From Gnetum montanum (Eukaryota; Streptophyta; Gnetopsida; Gnetales; Gnetaceae): 64,000 bases of DNA. Below the pieces are notes generated by a model. It worked only from the letters and a program-made list of their open reading frames with translations, was not told the origin of the DNA and made no database searches. Made by a program: the position numbers and the translations under genes. Positions 1 through 10,037 of this stretch are shown here, one piece after another. Where the stretch lies: the NCBI GenBank assembly GCA_015680685.1, contig MNCI01023539.1:27959-91958 (forward strand), in the 5' to 3' direction. Position 1 is the first letter of the stretch, and each line of letters starts with the position of its first letter.

Positions 1-605
1 TGTGTGTGGCAATAAAGATGAGCTTTTTGAGAAACCTTGCAGCACTTTGGAATAGATTAATTATTTAATTATGCATTGAATGTTTTATTCAATTTCCTTT
101 AATGATTTAAGTAATTAAATAATTAATTAGGCTAAATTAAGCTAGATTAAATAGTAATTAATTAAGCACATAATTATGACGACTTCAAGTATACGTTTGG
201 CGCTTGGTAATCCCAATAACACTTAATGTTTGGTAATGCAGTAGCATTAAACATGTTCAAGATGTGTATAGTAAGTAGAAATGAATGCTTATGTTAGGAT
301 TAGTTAAGTGTAGCTAGTTATATTAAATTAGCAATTTAATTATTTTATCTTATTCATTATTCTTTATCCTTAGGTGACTTAAAACACAAAACATAAAAAT
401 GATAAAAATCATATGCATCGATTGCACTTAAACATACCTTTGCATTTTACAAGTGTAACTGGAAAGACAACAATTCCAACTATTAGTGTTACTTCCTAGA
501 TACAAGTGTGCTTAGAAGGCTATAAGTCCATGGAATTCAACCGGATCATGCATGAATGCTTAGTGATTTCTATGGTTGGTCATAGAGTCTACTCGCCACT
601 CATCA
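1..605 (+). mobile_element. LTR, family D copy a (3' part, R/U5)
   Basis: This is the right-hand part of a gypsy-type LTR whose start lies before the window. It ends in ACTCATCA at 598-605, the same terminus as the complete family D LTR at 62926-63824. Its last 350 bases resemble 35660-36006 (shared phrases such as aatgaatg, gcatgaatgct and the ctcgccactcat end). I see no primer binding site directly after 605, so it is a solo LTR or a 3' LTR rather than a 5' LTR. No open frame is present. Confidence 0.6.
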
Positions 606-834
606 TATCATCAAGATTTCAAGTAAAGCTTTTTCTTCAAAGAGCTCTTGTCATAGTATCTTCTTCTAATGATGATGAGCAGTAGGTCTCCAAAACCAAT
701 ACTAGTAGTGATGATGATGAGGAGAAGACTTATTGGCTCACTCATGCAAATTCTAGCTCTAATGAGAATGATGATGATATAAAGGTTAGTGATTAGAGGC
801 TTTGTATGATCTCATCCTTTTGGGTGATGTCCAA
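606..834 (+). pseudogene. Copia-like gag tail remnant
   Basis: A short acidic frame at about 690-800 reads with a DDDEEKTYWLTH segment followed by an NSSSNENDDD segment. This resembles the acidic tail seen after the zinc knuckle in many plant copia gag proteins. It lies directly before a polypurine tract and an LTR of family F, which suggests it is the 3' end of that element's internal region. There are stops on both sides and no start. The assignment rests on composition and position only. Confidence 0.3.
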
Positions 835-846
835 AAAGAGGGAGAT
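835..846 (+). other. Polypurine tract before LTR F copy 1
   Basis: The run aaaaagagggagat directly precedes the LTR start. The copy at 21580-21595 (aaaagggaggagat) is in the same place, so this is the plus-strand primer site of the element. Confidence 0.55.
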
Positions 847-1958
847 TTTTTATGACTATTTGTGTATACTTATGGAGGAGATACAATTGTGAATAGTTAT
901 ATGGATACATGTTGTCATTCTTTATGCACTTTTTTGATTGGGGACATGTTGTGATATATAAATTGGTGTGAAGACAAGGACTTCATGATGATTGAAATAA
1001 GAGCTTCATCATACCAAAATGAGAGCTGGGATGCTAATCTGAGATGACAAAAAGTCTCATTTAGAAAATGATGTCTACAAGCTAAAGAAGGTGTTCCAAG
1101 ATCTTCTAAGACATTCCAAATATCAAAATAAAGTCCTAGAGTTTAAAGTGCAATTGCAAGTGAGACATTCCAAATAAATAGCATATTTCCCAATTGCTAC
1201 TGGGACATCGTAGCTAGGATGTCCCAAGTGAGATGTCCTAATTTTCTATGGAACATCCCACCTAAATATGAGTTTTTTACACATAGACATCCCAACTAGC
1301 CATTTCATAGCCATTGCATGAATTCTAAGAAGGATTTGGAAAGTAAAAGGCTATAAAAAAAGTGAAATTCTTGGGAAATGAATAAGCACTATTCATTAAT
1401 CAATCCCATTTTTGTATATCAAGTGAATTATCTTTGTCCCTCATGTTTCTATCATTTTTGAATTGTTATATGTGTGCCTAAGTGAAAGGAATTTGTAAAG
1501 TAAGTTGCATTCTCTCCTTGATTCTGTTTCTCTCTTTGTAGCCCTACAGGGTTGATGTTCTTCTTGTGAAAAGGCATCTTATAAGCTTGTTGGGATCTTG
1601 CAAGGTTGAGTGTGTTTCCAACATGAAAACACTTCAAGAAAAGCTTTCATCTTTGTAAATATTTTGGAATCCTTGAAACCACATTTTGAGCTTGTTAGGA
1701 CCTTGCAGGGTTGAGTGTGTTTGCAGCAACAAAACATTCAAAGTGGAGCTCAAACATTGTAAAGGTTTTGGTGTTCTTTAAATCACTTTATGAAGGAACA
1801 ATGTCAAAGGTATGCAAGAATTCTATCCTCCAAGTGTAAAATACCCAAGTTGGGGAACACATAAAGTTATTTATGGTTTTGGTTATCTTGGTTATTTGAT
1901 TTAGTGAACTTATTCAACCCCAATTCTAAGTTCTTAGTCCTTAAGTTGGGAATCCACA
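847..1958 (+). mobile_element. LTR, family F copy 1
   Basis: This LTR of about 1.1 kb is related to the pair at 18450-19607 and 21596-22765. All three share the block around gttgatgt(g/t)cttctt, the phrase gagcttgtt, and a tail ending in (t/a)tccaca. A TATA box, TATAAAAAA, lies at 1352-1360. Upstream at about 1067-1290 are repeated GACATC/GATGTC motifs, several with GGG or CCC flanks. The 5' boundary is set by the polypurine tract and has decayed from the expected TG. It is either a 3' LTR whose 5' partner is not in the window or a remnant. Confidence 0.55.
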
Positions 1959-2347
1959 TAAATTTATTTACTCTAAAATACTTGTAAGTATACAAAATCT
2001 CAAATATTTTATTATTTAACTAGAAAGTGTATTTTTTAATGCATATCCTTTTTTTCTTAAGAGAAAAGGAGCTAGGAAGAAACAAAAATATGTTAAAGTC
2101 AAGAATAGAAAAAAATAAAATGAAGTAAAGGATAGAAAAGAATCAAGCTAATAAAGGATAGAAAAATACCATTAGTAGCAAAGAATCTAAACTAGATACA
2201 AATAGTTATTTAGTTTACACAAATAGTTCATATGATAAATTCATCCTTGTTCAATAAGAATAATGTTGATAAGCAACCCATAGCTAATGGCAAAGGTTTT
2301 TAACATAATGTTTTACTTAAATAAACATTTAAGCAATGCCTCTATAG
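1959..2347. other. AT-rich stretch, nothing recognised
   Basis: This part holds A-rich runs such as aaggatagaaaa repeats at 2120-2170 and no frame, LTR end or RNA signal that I can support. Confidence 0.5.
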
Positions 2348-2352
2348 ATAAT
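2348..2352. repeat. Target site duplication ATAAT (left)
   Basis: ATAAT directly precedes the LTR start TGTTGGCAC and recurs at 5281-5285 directly after the LTR end. Confidence 0.75.
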
Positions 2353-2754
2353 TGTTGGCACTTTTGGCCATTCCATGGAACAATTGGAATATTTTATTTA
2401 AAATTAGCACAATCCCTGGTTGTAAATTTGTAGTTTAGTATTGTGAGTTGATGGGTATTTTTGGAGAAGCAATCCACTGGTAAATAATCTTGATGTTGAA
2501 GCCTTCTTGGAAAGTAAAATTAAAATGCCAAATTATTTCTTTTAGTGAAGATTGGAATAACAAACAAAGGATGTGATTATTTACCACAAGAAAGCATACT
2601 CCCTGTTAATATTGGAAAAATAGACAACACCATGGATAATGGATTATCAAGAACCAGTTAAGAGTTGGAAGTGAGTGAAGGATCTAACGAATAGACTACC
2701 AACAGGTTTTGAATTCCATAAATTTAAATTATCAAAGGATGAGAAGGTTTCTGT

Positions 2755-3640
2755 TGCAGACGAACCCAAATTTCCGTAAGTCAAAAAGCCCATTGTTAAC
2801 GTTGCCGAAAAAAAAACAAAAAATCTGAAATACAGAACTGAATGCTGTGGTTTTAAGCTTTTGGGCATCACCGACAAATACATCGGCTTGTGCCCGCTCA
2901 GAATTGCATCCGCGCATCGGCCGGAGCTACGAATTGATGTTGCCGAATGCAGCCGTAGCTGACTCGCCGGATGCCAAAAACAGTGAACCCGAGTTCATGG
3001 AGCACATGGAGGCCCTTCTTTCACGACTAAGCTATATTGAAGGGGTTTTGGGCAGTAATCGCGTGCAGGCTGTGCAGAAAGAACTCAGGCCAGTTTAGGG
3101 CAAAACGCAGCCGGCACATCTTCGATTTCAGCGGAGACACCTATGGCTATTCCAGAAGATGGATTATTGAGAAGATGGATTTCAGAAGAACAAATGCCTA
3201 TTTCACGTGATGAACAAGTTTAGGTTTCCATCTGCAACAGCGACAAATGCCTTAAAATCCCTGGTGGATGTTGCTTGAAGAATCTGTACTAAATGTTGGA
3301 AGAAAACTTCGTAAGCCAGACATTTTACCAGTTATCACAGACGGAAGGTAGTGAAAATATATGAAGCGATGATCAAATCGTATAATCATCAAAACCTAAA
3401 GAGTATTTTTTGAGAGGCAAAGGTTACAATAGTTGCAGATTCTTACAAAACACACGGCGACGTTTCCTAATGCAGCGGCAAAGTCTTCTCTTGTGATGGC
3501 AGTTGTTGGTAACGATTTTCGACTGAGGAAGATAATTTGAATTAGTTGCTGGCAGTTGTAGGATTGGTGCCTTCACCTTCGGACTCATATTTTGGGCCAT
3601 CACCGAATTTAAATTTCTATTATCAAGGATACAGGAAAAG
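2755..3640 (+). pseudogene. Captured cargo in LTR E, unidentified gene pieces
   Basis: This GC-richer block sits where the E4 LTRs carry a different cargo. The longest frame is 2847-3098 (83 codons). Its second half, with MEALLSRLSYIEGVLG and VQAVQKELRPV, looks like real protein sequence. After a stop, a second frame continues with ISAETPMAIPEDGLLRRW. I do not recognise the parent gene. The surrounding LTR backbone is much poorer in GC and CpG, which fits recent capture of host DNA. The block is non-functional as it stands. Confidence 0.45.
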
Positions 3641-3957
3641 ATAAATTAACTACCGCTACCACTAATAAGGTGGATATTATATTATATTTTTTATGAAAAA
3701 ATTTATTAGGGCTTAATGACATTTAGTATTTAAAATTTTAATAAAATAATTAAATTAAATTAGGGATTTTAGATTTATTTTAATAAATTACTTACAAAAG
3801 AAATATTTATAATATTTACAAATATTAATTCCTCTTAACTTTATGTATAACTTCCTAACTATATAACTCCCTCCTAATTAAATGGGTAAGTTGTAACCTC
3901 CTTGCTTGGGAGAAAAGTTAGCTAGGATATTTTGGCATGTAACTACCTTGTAAACCT

Positions 3958-3967
3958 TATAAAAAGG
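3958..3967 (+). promoter_or_regulatory. TATA box of LTR E
   Basis: TATAAAAAGG is conserved at the same place in the three family E LTRs (also 27716 and 34113), preceded by repeated taact/cctaact motifs. It is the probable promoter of the element. Confidence 0.7.
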
Positions 3968-4429
3968 CTTCATGGGTAAAGAAAAAAGGAGGGAGAAGGA
4001 GAAGGAACTTTTGGGAGGTCTCATACATCACATTCTTGGAGATCATACTTTGAAAAGCTATTAGCTAGTACTTAGGCTCTCACTTAAAGACACACTTTGG
4101 GGGTCTTGAGAAGAGCATTTGTAAAGAAGTTTTGTAAAGAAGATTGCTTGTAAGATGGATTGCTAAAGGAAAGATTTCAGCCTCTTTGTCATAGTCCTGT
4201 GAGTTATGTTTTTTATTTTTTATTTTGTTTAAATTGTTTAGCTAGTGGTTAGATAGTATCATCCTTGGCAAGTAATTTTGGGATTTTTAGATTGCTCTTA
4301 TTGTTCTTGTTGCTCGATATAAAATTTCTGTTAAAATTTTGCCATAGAAGCGCTTGTGTTTAAAAGCCTTAAGAGCATTTTAGTAGTAAATTTTGTTATT
4401 GTGCAACGTATAGGAACTGCTATTGGGAT

Positions 4430-4585
4430 TGTTGTAAGAGAGCCTCTGCTTATAGTCACACTGTTGAACAATTCAGTAGTCAAGAGGGTTCATAAAATCT
4501 TTGGTANGTGTAAGAGAGCCTTTGCTTGTAGTCACGCCGTTGAACAATTCAGTAGTCAAGAGGGTTCAGAAAATTTTTGGTATTT
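4430..4585 (+). other. Diverged duplicate around an N (assembly joint)
   Basis: Bases 4430-4506 and 4508-4585 are two versions of one LTR segment (taagagagcct.. to ..gagggttca), differing at several sites and separated by one N at 4507. The E4 LTRs have this segment once. Confidence 0.7.
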
Positions 4586-5280
4586 TGATGGGACCAAAAT
4601 AGCTTCTTCTTTTTATCTTTAAAGTGAATTTCTGTGGTATTTCAATCAGAAATTGTCAAGCCTTTCAAAGGTTCTATTGAACGCAATCGTTGACATCTAT
4701 TATCTAGCCAAAATGGAGTCTCGTACGTGGTAGTTTACGCAGTAATTTTTGGTAGCATAGTAGGATTGTCTTGAAGAAATTGCTTATTTGAGCCTTGGAA
4801 ATTTGAACAATTTGTAGATATTGAATTTGGAATAGCTTTATTGCGAAGTATTTACTCGTGTCATTTTACCTTGTTTAAAATATTTGAGGTCTACACAAAT
4901 CTGCTTTCCTTTCTTTTCTATCTATTTCCATTGAATCTTGCTCTATTTCTAGTTTTCTTGTACAAATATCTCTTTCTCTGGGGAAAATTAGGAGTAGATT
5001 TGTGGAGTTGTGCTCAAATGTTTTCACAAAATTTTATTTGTTACAATTAGGTATTATAAGGATCGCATATACTAAGTAGTTGAACAAAATAGAAAACTTT
5101 CAACAACTCACAGTACTTGGCAAAGTTGGCTGAATCTCTTTAAAGTAAGTCATTTGTAGTTTACTCACAACGCAATCGTTACATTTCACACAACCACANT
5201 GGTGTTGCCAGAGACTAGCAGGCACCTAAATCCTGTTCGAGGACACTCGTTGGCGGTCGCGTCCCAAACGGTCACCAAGA

Positions 5281-5285
5281 ATAAT
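5281..5285. repeat. Target site duplication ATAAT (right)
   Basis: Pairs with 2348-2352. Confidence 0.75.
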
Positions 5286-5765
5286 ATGTCTTGTTGTGGT
5301 CTATAGGTTACTTCCCTTCTAGAATGGGGGTCAAAAGAAGTGTGGATATCCTTATGAGTTTCATGTGATCTTAACCGTCATAGTAAATAACTACATGGCC
5401 TTGTAGGCTTGTTGGGGAGGTTTTGCCTCTCTAGCTTGGACCACTACCTTTCTCTTCATAATGGGACTTAGGGTTAAATGCATTAGAGTAGGAATACATC
5501 TTAGTTATTTTAGGGAAATGATTCATTTATATGCTTGATTGTTCTAGTTGTGGTCATTTGGGTGTAGGCATCTTGTTGATCCTATTGCTTATATAATTAC
5601 TTAAGATTTACTTCTTATGCTTCTAATCTTTCGACTAATATGTTGTGCTCATAGGTGCTATGATCAGTAAGGCATAGTCCATATTGAATTTGTTCTAGAT
5701 CACTTGGCTAATTTTGGACTCATAGGTGTTGCCTAATAGTGCTTTTCTAGAGTAGTGTTATTACA
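5286..5765 (+). mobile_element. LTR, element C, 5' copy (partial)
   Basis: This stretch aligns through its length with 23475-23971. Shared blocks include aactacatggt/ccttg, gcattagagt(a/g)gaa and the catcttagttattttag run. It ends ..attaca and is followed by a primer binding site, which marks it as the 5' LTR. The LTR of family E was inserted into or beside it at 5281, and I could not identify its upstream part left of 2348. Confidence 0.55.
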
Positions 5766-5767
5766 CT

Positions 5768-5780
5768 TGGTATCAAAATC
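5768..5780 (+). other. Primer binding site, tRNA-Met type
   Basis: TGGTATCAAAATC lies two bases after the LTR end. It matches the start of the common plant retrotransposon primer site TGGTATCAGAGC, complementary to initiator methionine tRNA. Confidence 0.6.
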
Positions 5781-5799
5781 AAGGTTTTTATTCAAGTAG

Positions 5800-6162
5800 A
5801 AGACATATGCAAATAGTTGTGATAAGTTGCTACATTTGTCAAATAGTATGGGTCATGGAAAGAAGCTAATCCTAGTATATGTTCTACTAAGTATCCAATC
5901 ATGGAAGAAAAGCCAATACAAGACAAGGAATTGGGTAAACAAGAGATAGATGACTTACTTAAAAAGATAAAGGAGTTGTGGCAATAGTTATTACAACTAA
6001 ACATTATAATCATGCGTCATCTACTAGTGAATGAAAAGGCTCAAATGATTCAAGAGTTAATTAATACCATGCTAATTCCTTTCTTGCCAAAGTTAAGCTT
6101 TGGTACTAAATACAAACTTGTCCTCATCCAAAAATTTATGCTAAGAAATGAAGTCAAGAATC
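5800..6162 (+). pseudogene. gag N-terminal remnant of element C
   Basis: Just after the primer site a decayed frame can be followed with KKIKELWQ and then an ORF (6012-6248) starting MRHLLVNEKAQMIQELINTM. It is helix-forming and rich in charged residues, as gag N-termini often are. It stops where element E2 begins. A gag core on the same strand resumes at 17303 beyond E2, so the two may be halves of one gene. That link is inference from order, strand and spacing. Confidence 0.35.
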
Positions 6163-7197
6163 TATTTCTACAAAATTATTCTCTCACAATCTCACAAGGA
6201 TACCTTAATGAATTAGATGTTAAATATCTAACTCATAGCCATAAATGATCTTTAGAATGATATAACCCCTAATGTATTAATTATTATTAAAAAAAGTGAC
6301 ACAAACCTCTAATTGAATATAGATTTAGCCTATCATTCAACATATAATCAATAGGAGTATAGCAAAATGATGATGAACTTAATGCTGAAACTGATGAAAT
6401 ATGGATGATGTATAGTAAAATATAAGTAATGTAAACATACTTAAAAACTAATAGATAACATAAAACTAAAAAGAAAAGGGAAACATGATATATGGAAAAG
6501 GATTTGATTTTTTATTCCTAATATATAAAAATGCTTAATTAAGTGAATGGACAAAGTTTGCCTACTAGGGAAGGCTAAGTACTACAAAGTATGGGATACA
6601 AATTATGGAGTAAAACTGACAATTAAAAATTAATTTTTGAGCAAATAAGAGGTATAAACACTAACATATAACCTCTTATAAGTGTAGATATAGATAAAGG
6701 ATCTTCCAACACTGTTTGAAGTTGTTTTAGAACTAAAATAAGCTCATTTCCATGAACTATCCCCTAGGTGATGTTGGTATTGTAGCAGGTGATGCTAACA
6801 TAAGCCTTGGTAACAATAACACTTAACATTGTAGATATGGTTGGAGCATCTAATAGAACTATTTGGAGTTATTTTGGGACCAAAATAGGATCATTTCCAT
6901 GGACTATCCGATAGGTGATGCTAGTATTATAGTAGGTGACACTAAAACTGATGTTGTAGCAAATGATGCTAATGCTAGTATTAGCATGTCTACATGTGTT
7001 GCCAAATGATGGAAGTAGCAAGACTAAGCTTATAGACTATAAGGAGCATTTGGGGCGGTCGAGAAGCATAGAGGTGATGTAATTAATATAGGTACTTTTA
7101 CTCTAGATTCCTTGAAATTTAAAAAGTTCTCTCAAATTGTAAGAAATTGGCATAAAATTCATGTTTTAACCTAGTATTTATAGGATTAATATTTTCA
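5867..7197 (+). repeat. 1331-base duplicate, copy 1
   Basis: It matches 7788-9118 at a constant offset of 1921 with no difference that I could find, including the two 78-codon frames at 6012 and 7933. It ends at an N (7198). It contains the end of element C gag and the left part of an E2 LTR, and is probably a duplicate produced in assembly. Confidence 0.85.
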
Positions 7198-7231
7198 NAG
7201 TCATGTCTCAAACGGTCGCCAACAGTTCTTT

Positions 7232-7248
7232 TGGCGCTAGAAGGAGGG
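7232..7248 (+). other. Primer binding site of family E
   Basis: TGGCGCTAGAAGGAGGG lies seven bases after the LTR end. E4 has TGGCACTAGAAGGAGGG at the same place. A similar sequence is readable on the minus strand beside the E2 LTR at 15490-15516. Confidence 0.6.
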
Positions 7249-7349
7249 CTGAAAATTCAACCTCTAGGTTCATAAGCCTTATAATTTTAGCAAATCAACA
7301 ATTCTTTGTTGCTATAAAGGCTTAAGAAATTAGATACTATTTTCAGTTC

Positions 7350-7786
7350 ATGACCAAGAAGATTGATAGTTTGGAAAGTTTAAAAGGTTCAAAAGATATT
7401 CTAGATCCTAAGACTGATTCTTCATCAAAAGAAAAACAAAAGAAAGATTTTGAATTGGGAACAAGTAGTGGAGTGAAAAATAGAAGATCAAGAAGATCAC
7501 CCATTATATCTGGTTTATCGATTTACAAGAGAATATCTAGAAAGTATAAGAGTTCAACAATCCAAAGGAATAGGATGGTGAATCCTTGGCAAGGAGTTAC
7601 ACCATTAGGATTTCAGAATTACAATGATATTCCTAAGGTAGTTTACGAATATTTGCCTCAGCCTTTCATTCCTAGAAAAGCTTATTTAGCTGAAGAATAT
7701 ATTCACATGTTGGAGTTAGCTTTAGCTCATGCAAATATTCAACATCAAGATCAAGCTTGTAGGTTGTTTGTATCAAATCTAAAGGA
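7350..7786 (+). CDS. gag, N-terminal part, family E (truncated)
   Basis: An uninterrupted frame of 145 codons, from ATG at 7350 to the N at 7787. It is homologous to the first 145 codons of the E4 gag at 29062. The start has a charged low-complexity tail (RRSRRSP), followed by NPWQGVTPLGFQNYNDIP and an ELALAHANIQHQDQ stretch that leads into the gag core. Unlike the E4 gag, this part has no stop, but the downstream part is missing. Its product would be the capsid precursor of the retrotransposon. Confidence 0.6.
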
Positions 7787-7787
7787 N

Positions 7788-9118
7788 TAATCCTAGTATA
7801 TGTTCTACTAAGTATCCAATCATGGAAGAAAAGCCAATACAAGACAAGGAATTGGGTAAACAAGAGATAGATGACTTACTTAAAAAGATAAAGGAGTTGT
7901 GGCAATAGTTATTACAACTAAACATTATAATCATGCGTCATCTACTAGTGAATGAAAAGGCTCAAATGATTCAAGAGTTAATTAATACCATGCTAATTCC
8001 TTTCTTGCCAAAGTTAAGCTTTGGTACTAAATACAAACTTGTCCTCATCCAAAAATTTATGCTAAGAAATGAAGTCAAGAATCTATTTCTACAAAATTAT
8101 TCTCTCACAATCTCACAAGGATACCTTAATGAATTAGATGTTAAATATCTAACTCATAGCCATAAATGATCTTTAGAATGATATAACCCCTAATGTATTA
8201 ATTATTATTAAAAAAAGTGACACAAACCTCTAATTGAATATAGATTTAGCCTATCATTCAACATATAATCAATAGGAGTATAGCAAAATGATGATGAACT
8301 TAATGCTGAAACTGATGAAATATGGATGATGTATAGTAAAATATAAGTAATGTAAACATACTTAAAAACTAATAGATAACATAAAACTAAAAAGAAAAGG
8401 GAAACATGATATATGGAAAAGGATTTGATTTTTTATTCCTAATATATAAAAATGCTTAATTAAGTGAATGGACAAAGTTTGCCTACTAGGGAAGGCTAAG
8501 TACTACAAAGTATGGGATACAAATTATGGAGTAAAACTGACAATTAAAAATTAATTTTTGAGCAAATAAGAGGTATAAACACTAACATATAACCTCTTAT
8601 AAGTGTAGATATAGATAAAGGATCTTCCAACACTGTTTGAAGTTGTTTTAGAACTAAAATAAGCTCATTTCCATGAACTATCCCCTAGGTGATGTTGGTA
8701 TTGTAGCAGGTGATGCTAACATAAGCCTTGGTAACAATAACACTTAACATTGTAGATATGGTTGGAGCATCTAATAGAACTATTTGGAGTTATTTTGGGA
8801 CCAAAATAGGATCATTTCCATGGACTATCCGATAGGTGATGCTAGTATTATAGTAGGTGACACTAAAACTGATGTTGTAGCAAATGATGCTAATGCTAGT
8901 ATTAGCATGTCTACATGTGTTGCCAAATGATGGAAGTAGCAAGACTAAGCTTATAGACTATAAGGAGCATTTGGGGCGGTCGAGAAGCATAGAGGTGATG
9001 TAATTAATATAGGTACTTTTACTCTAGATTCCTTGAAATTTAAAAAGTTCTCTCAAATTGTAAGAAATTGGCATAAAATTCATGTTTTAACCTAGTATTT
9101 ATAGGATTAATATTTTCA
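7788..9118 (+). repeat. 1331-base duplicate, copy 2
   Basis: See 5867-7197. This copy continues without a break into the rest of the E2 LTR, so it is the one I take as genuine. Confidence 0.85.
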
Positions 9119-10037
9119 AATCTCACCTAGAGTTAAGTACAACTAACTTGGAGCTTGTTTTTAGAATCCTAAATTTTTTGTGCATGTAGGTAATGCTAAT
9201 GATATAGTGACACTAACATTGATGTCAATGTCACTTGTGTCATCATCAACACTTGCATTATCTCTCAAACTAACATTCCAAGATCCTAGCAACTACTATT
9301 GATGTTCAAACTAAAGTTGAACATGCTAGGATGATGTCGAATGAATGTCAATAATTAACTAGGGTTGAAAAGTATTAATGAAGGTCAAGTTTGGTTATTT
9401 TCCTTATAGGTGATGGTAACTAGGTAATGCTCATGCTAATGTTACCCAATGTCACCTAGGTGTATGGTATAGTTTCAACCCTCAAAACTACCTTCAAATC
9501 TACCAAAACTAATGTCCAATGCCTCGATCATGATGTAAGCTAGTCACCTAGGATATGTCGAGGTCAAAACTATGATCGATAGGAAAATTTGTAATGCATG
9601 TTGCAAATATGACTAAGACATGTGATGCTAATGATGGCATAAATGTCATCTAGCCATGCTTTAAAAAATTTGTTATTTCATATCTTTCAAAAATTGTTGA
9701 AACTACAAAATTTGATGCTTGTCATCTTGAGACTAGTGTAAAATAGGTGTTAGAGGTTCAACATTAATAAAATTTTTGATGTGGTTATGTAAAGATGACT
9801 AAGAAAAGTGACATTGATAATGGCATTAGCATCACCTATTTTCAAAACTACCAAGAGTACTAAAATTAATGCTTCTATACTAGATCATGATTGGAAATAC
9901 CTTCTAAGGACCTATTAAATTCCTAAATATGACTTATGATGATGATTTTGAGAATTTTTGATAGCCCAGTGGATGTAACAATGCCAAAATCATACTTGTA
10001 CCAATTTTTAAAATACTAAAAAAAAGTGGGCATAACA
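8084..10037 (-). repeat. E2 3' LTR
   Basis: It aligns with 15517-17302 throughout. Examples are the aggtgatgctaac motifs, the catgaacta/ggactatc blocks and the run near the end reading atactaaaaaa. It ends ..cataaca at 10037. A second copy of its first 1035 bases occurs at 6163-7197 within the assembly duplicate. Repeated gatgctaa(c/t) units make it internally repetitive. Confidence 0.65.

Larger units (their letters stand above)
2353..5280 (+). mobile_element. LTR, family E (solo, or a collapsed element)
   Basis: A 2928-base LTR starting TGTTGGC and ending CACCAAGA, flanked by ATAAT duplications. Its first 280 and last 1600 bases match the LTRs of element E4 (25508-28936 and 31898-35319), but the middle, about 2650-3660, is different. 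Two single N bases, at 4507 and 5199, lie inside. The stretches on each side of 4507 are near-duplicate, diverged copies of the same 75 bases. This suggests the assembly joined the front of a 5' LTR to the back of a 3' LTR. It may therefore be a full element whose interior was lost in assembly rather than a true solo LTR. Confidence 0.8.
7199..7786 (+). mobile_element. Misplaced fragment: LTR E end, PBS, gag start
   Basis: This 588-base piece is bounded by single Ns at 7198 and 7787. It begins with the last 26 bases of a family E LTR (ending CGCCAACA at 7224), then a primer binding site, then the gag start. It is colinear with 28910-29499 in element E4. Neither flank belongs to the same element. 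It may be the missing interior of the element at 2353-5280, placed wrongly by the assembler. Confidence 0.8.

Noticed and set aside
2647-2883. 78-codon minus-strand frame as a gene
   Set aside because: Opposite to the protein-like plus-strand frame, with no recognisable motif.
8079-8083. GAATC as E2 target duplication
   Set aside because: The five bases after 17302 (TCTTA) do not match, so the E2 borders may be off by a few bases.
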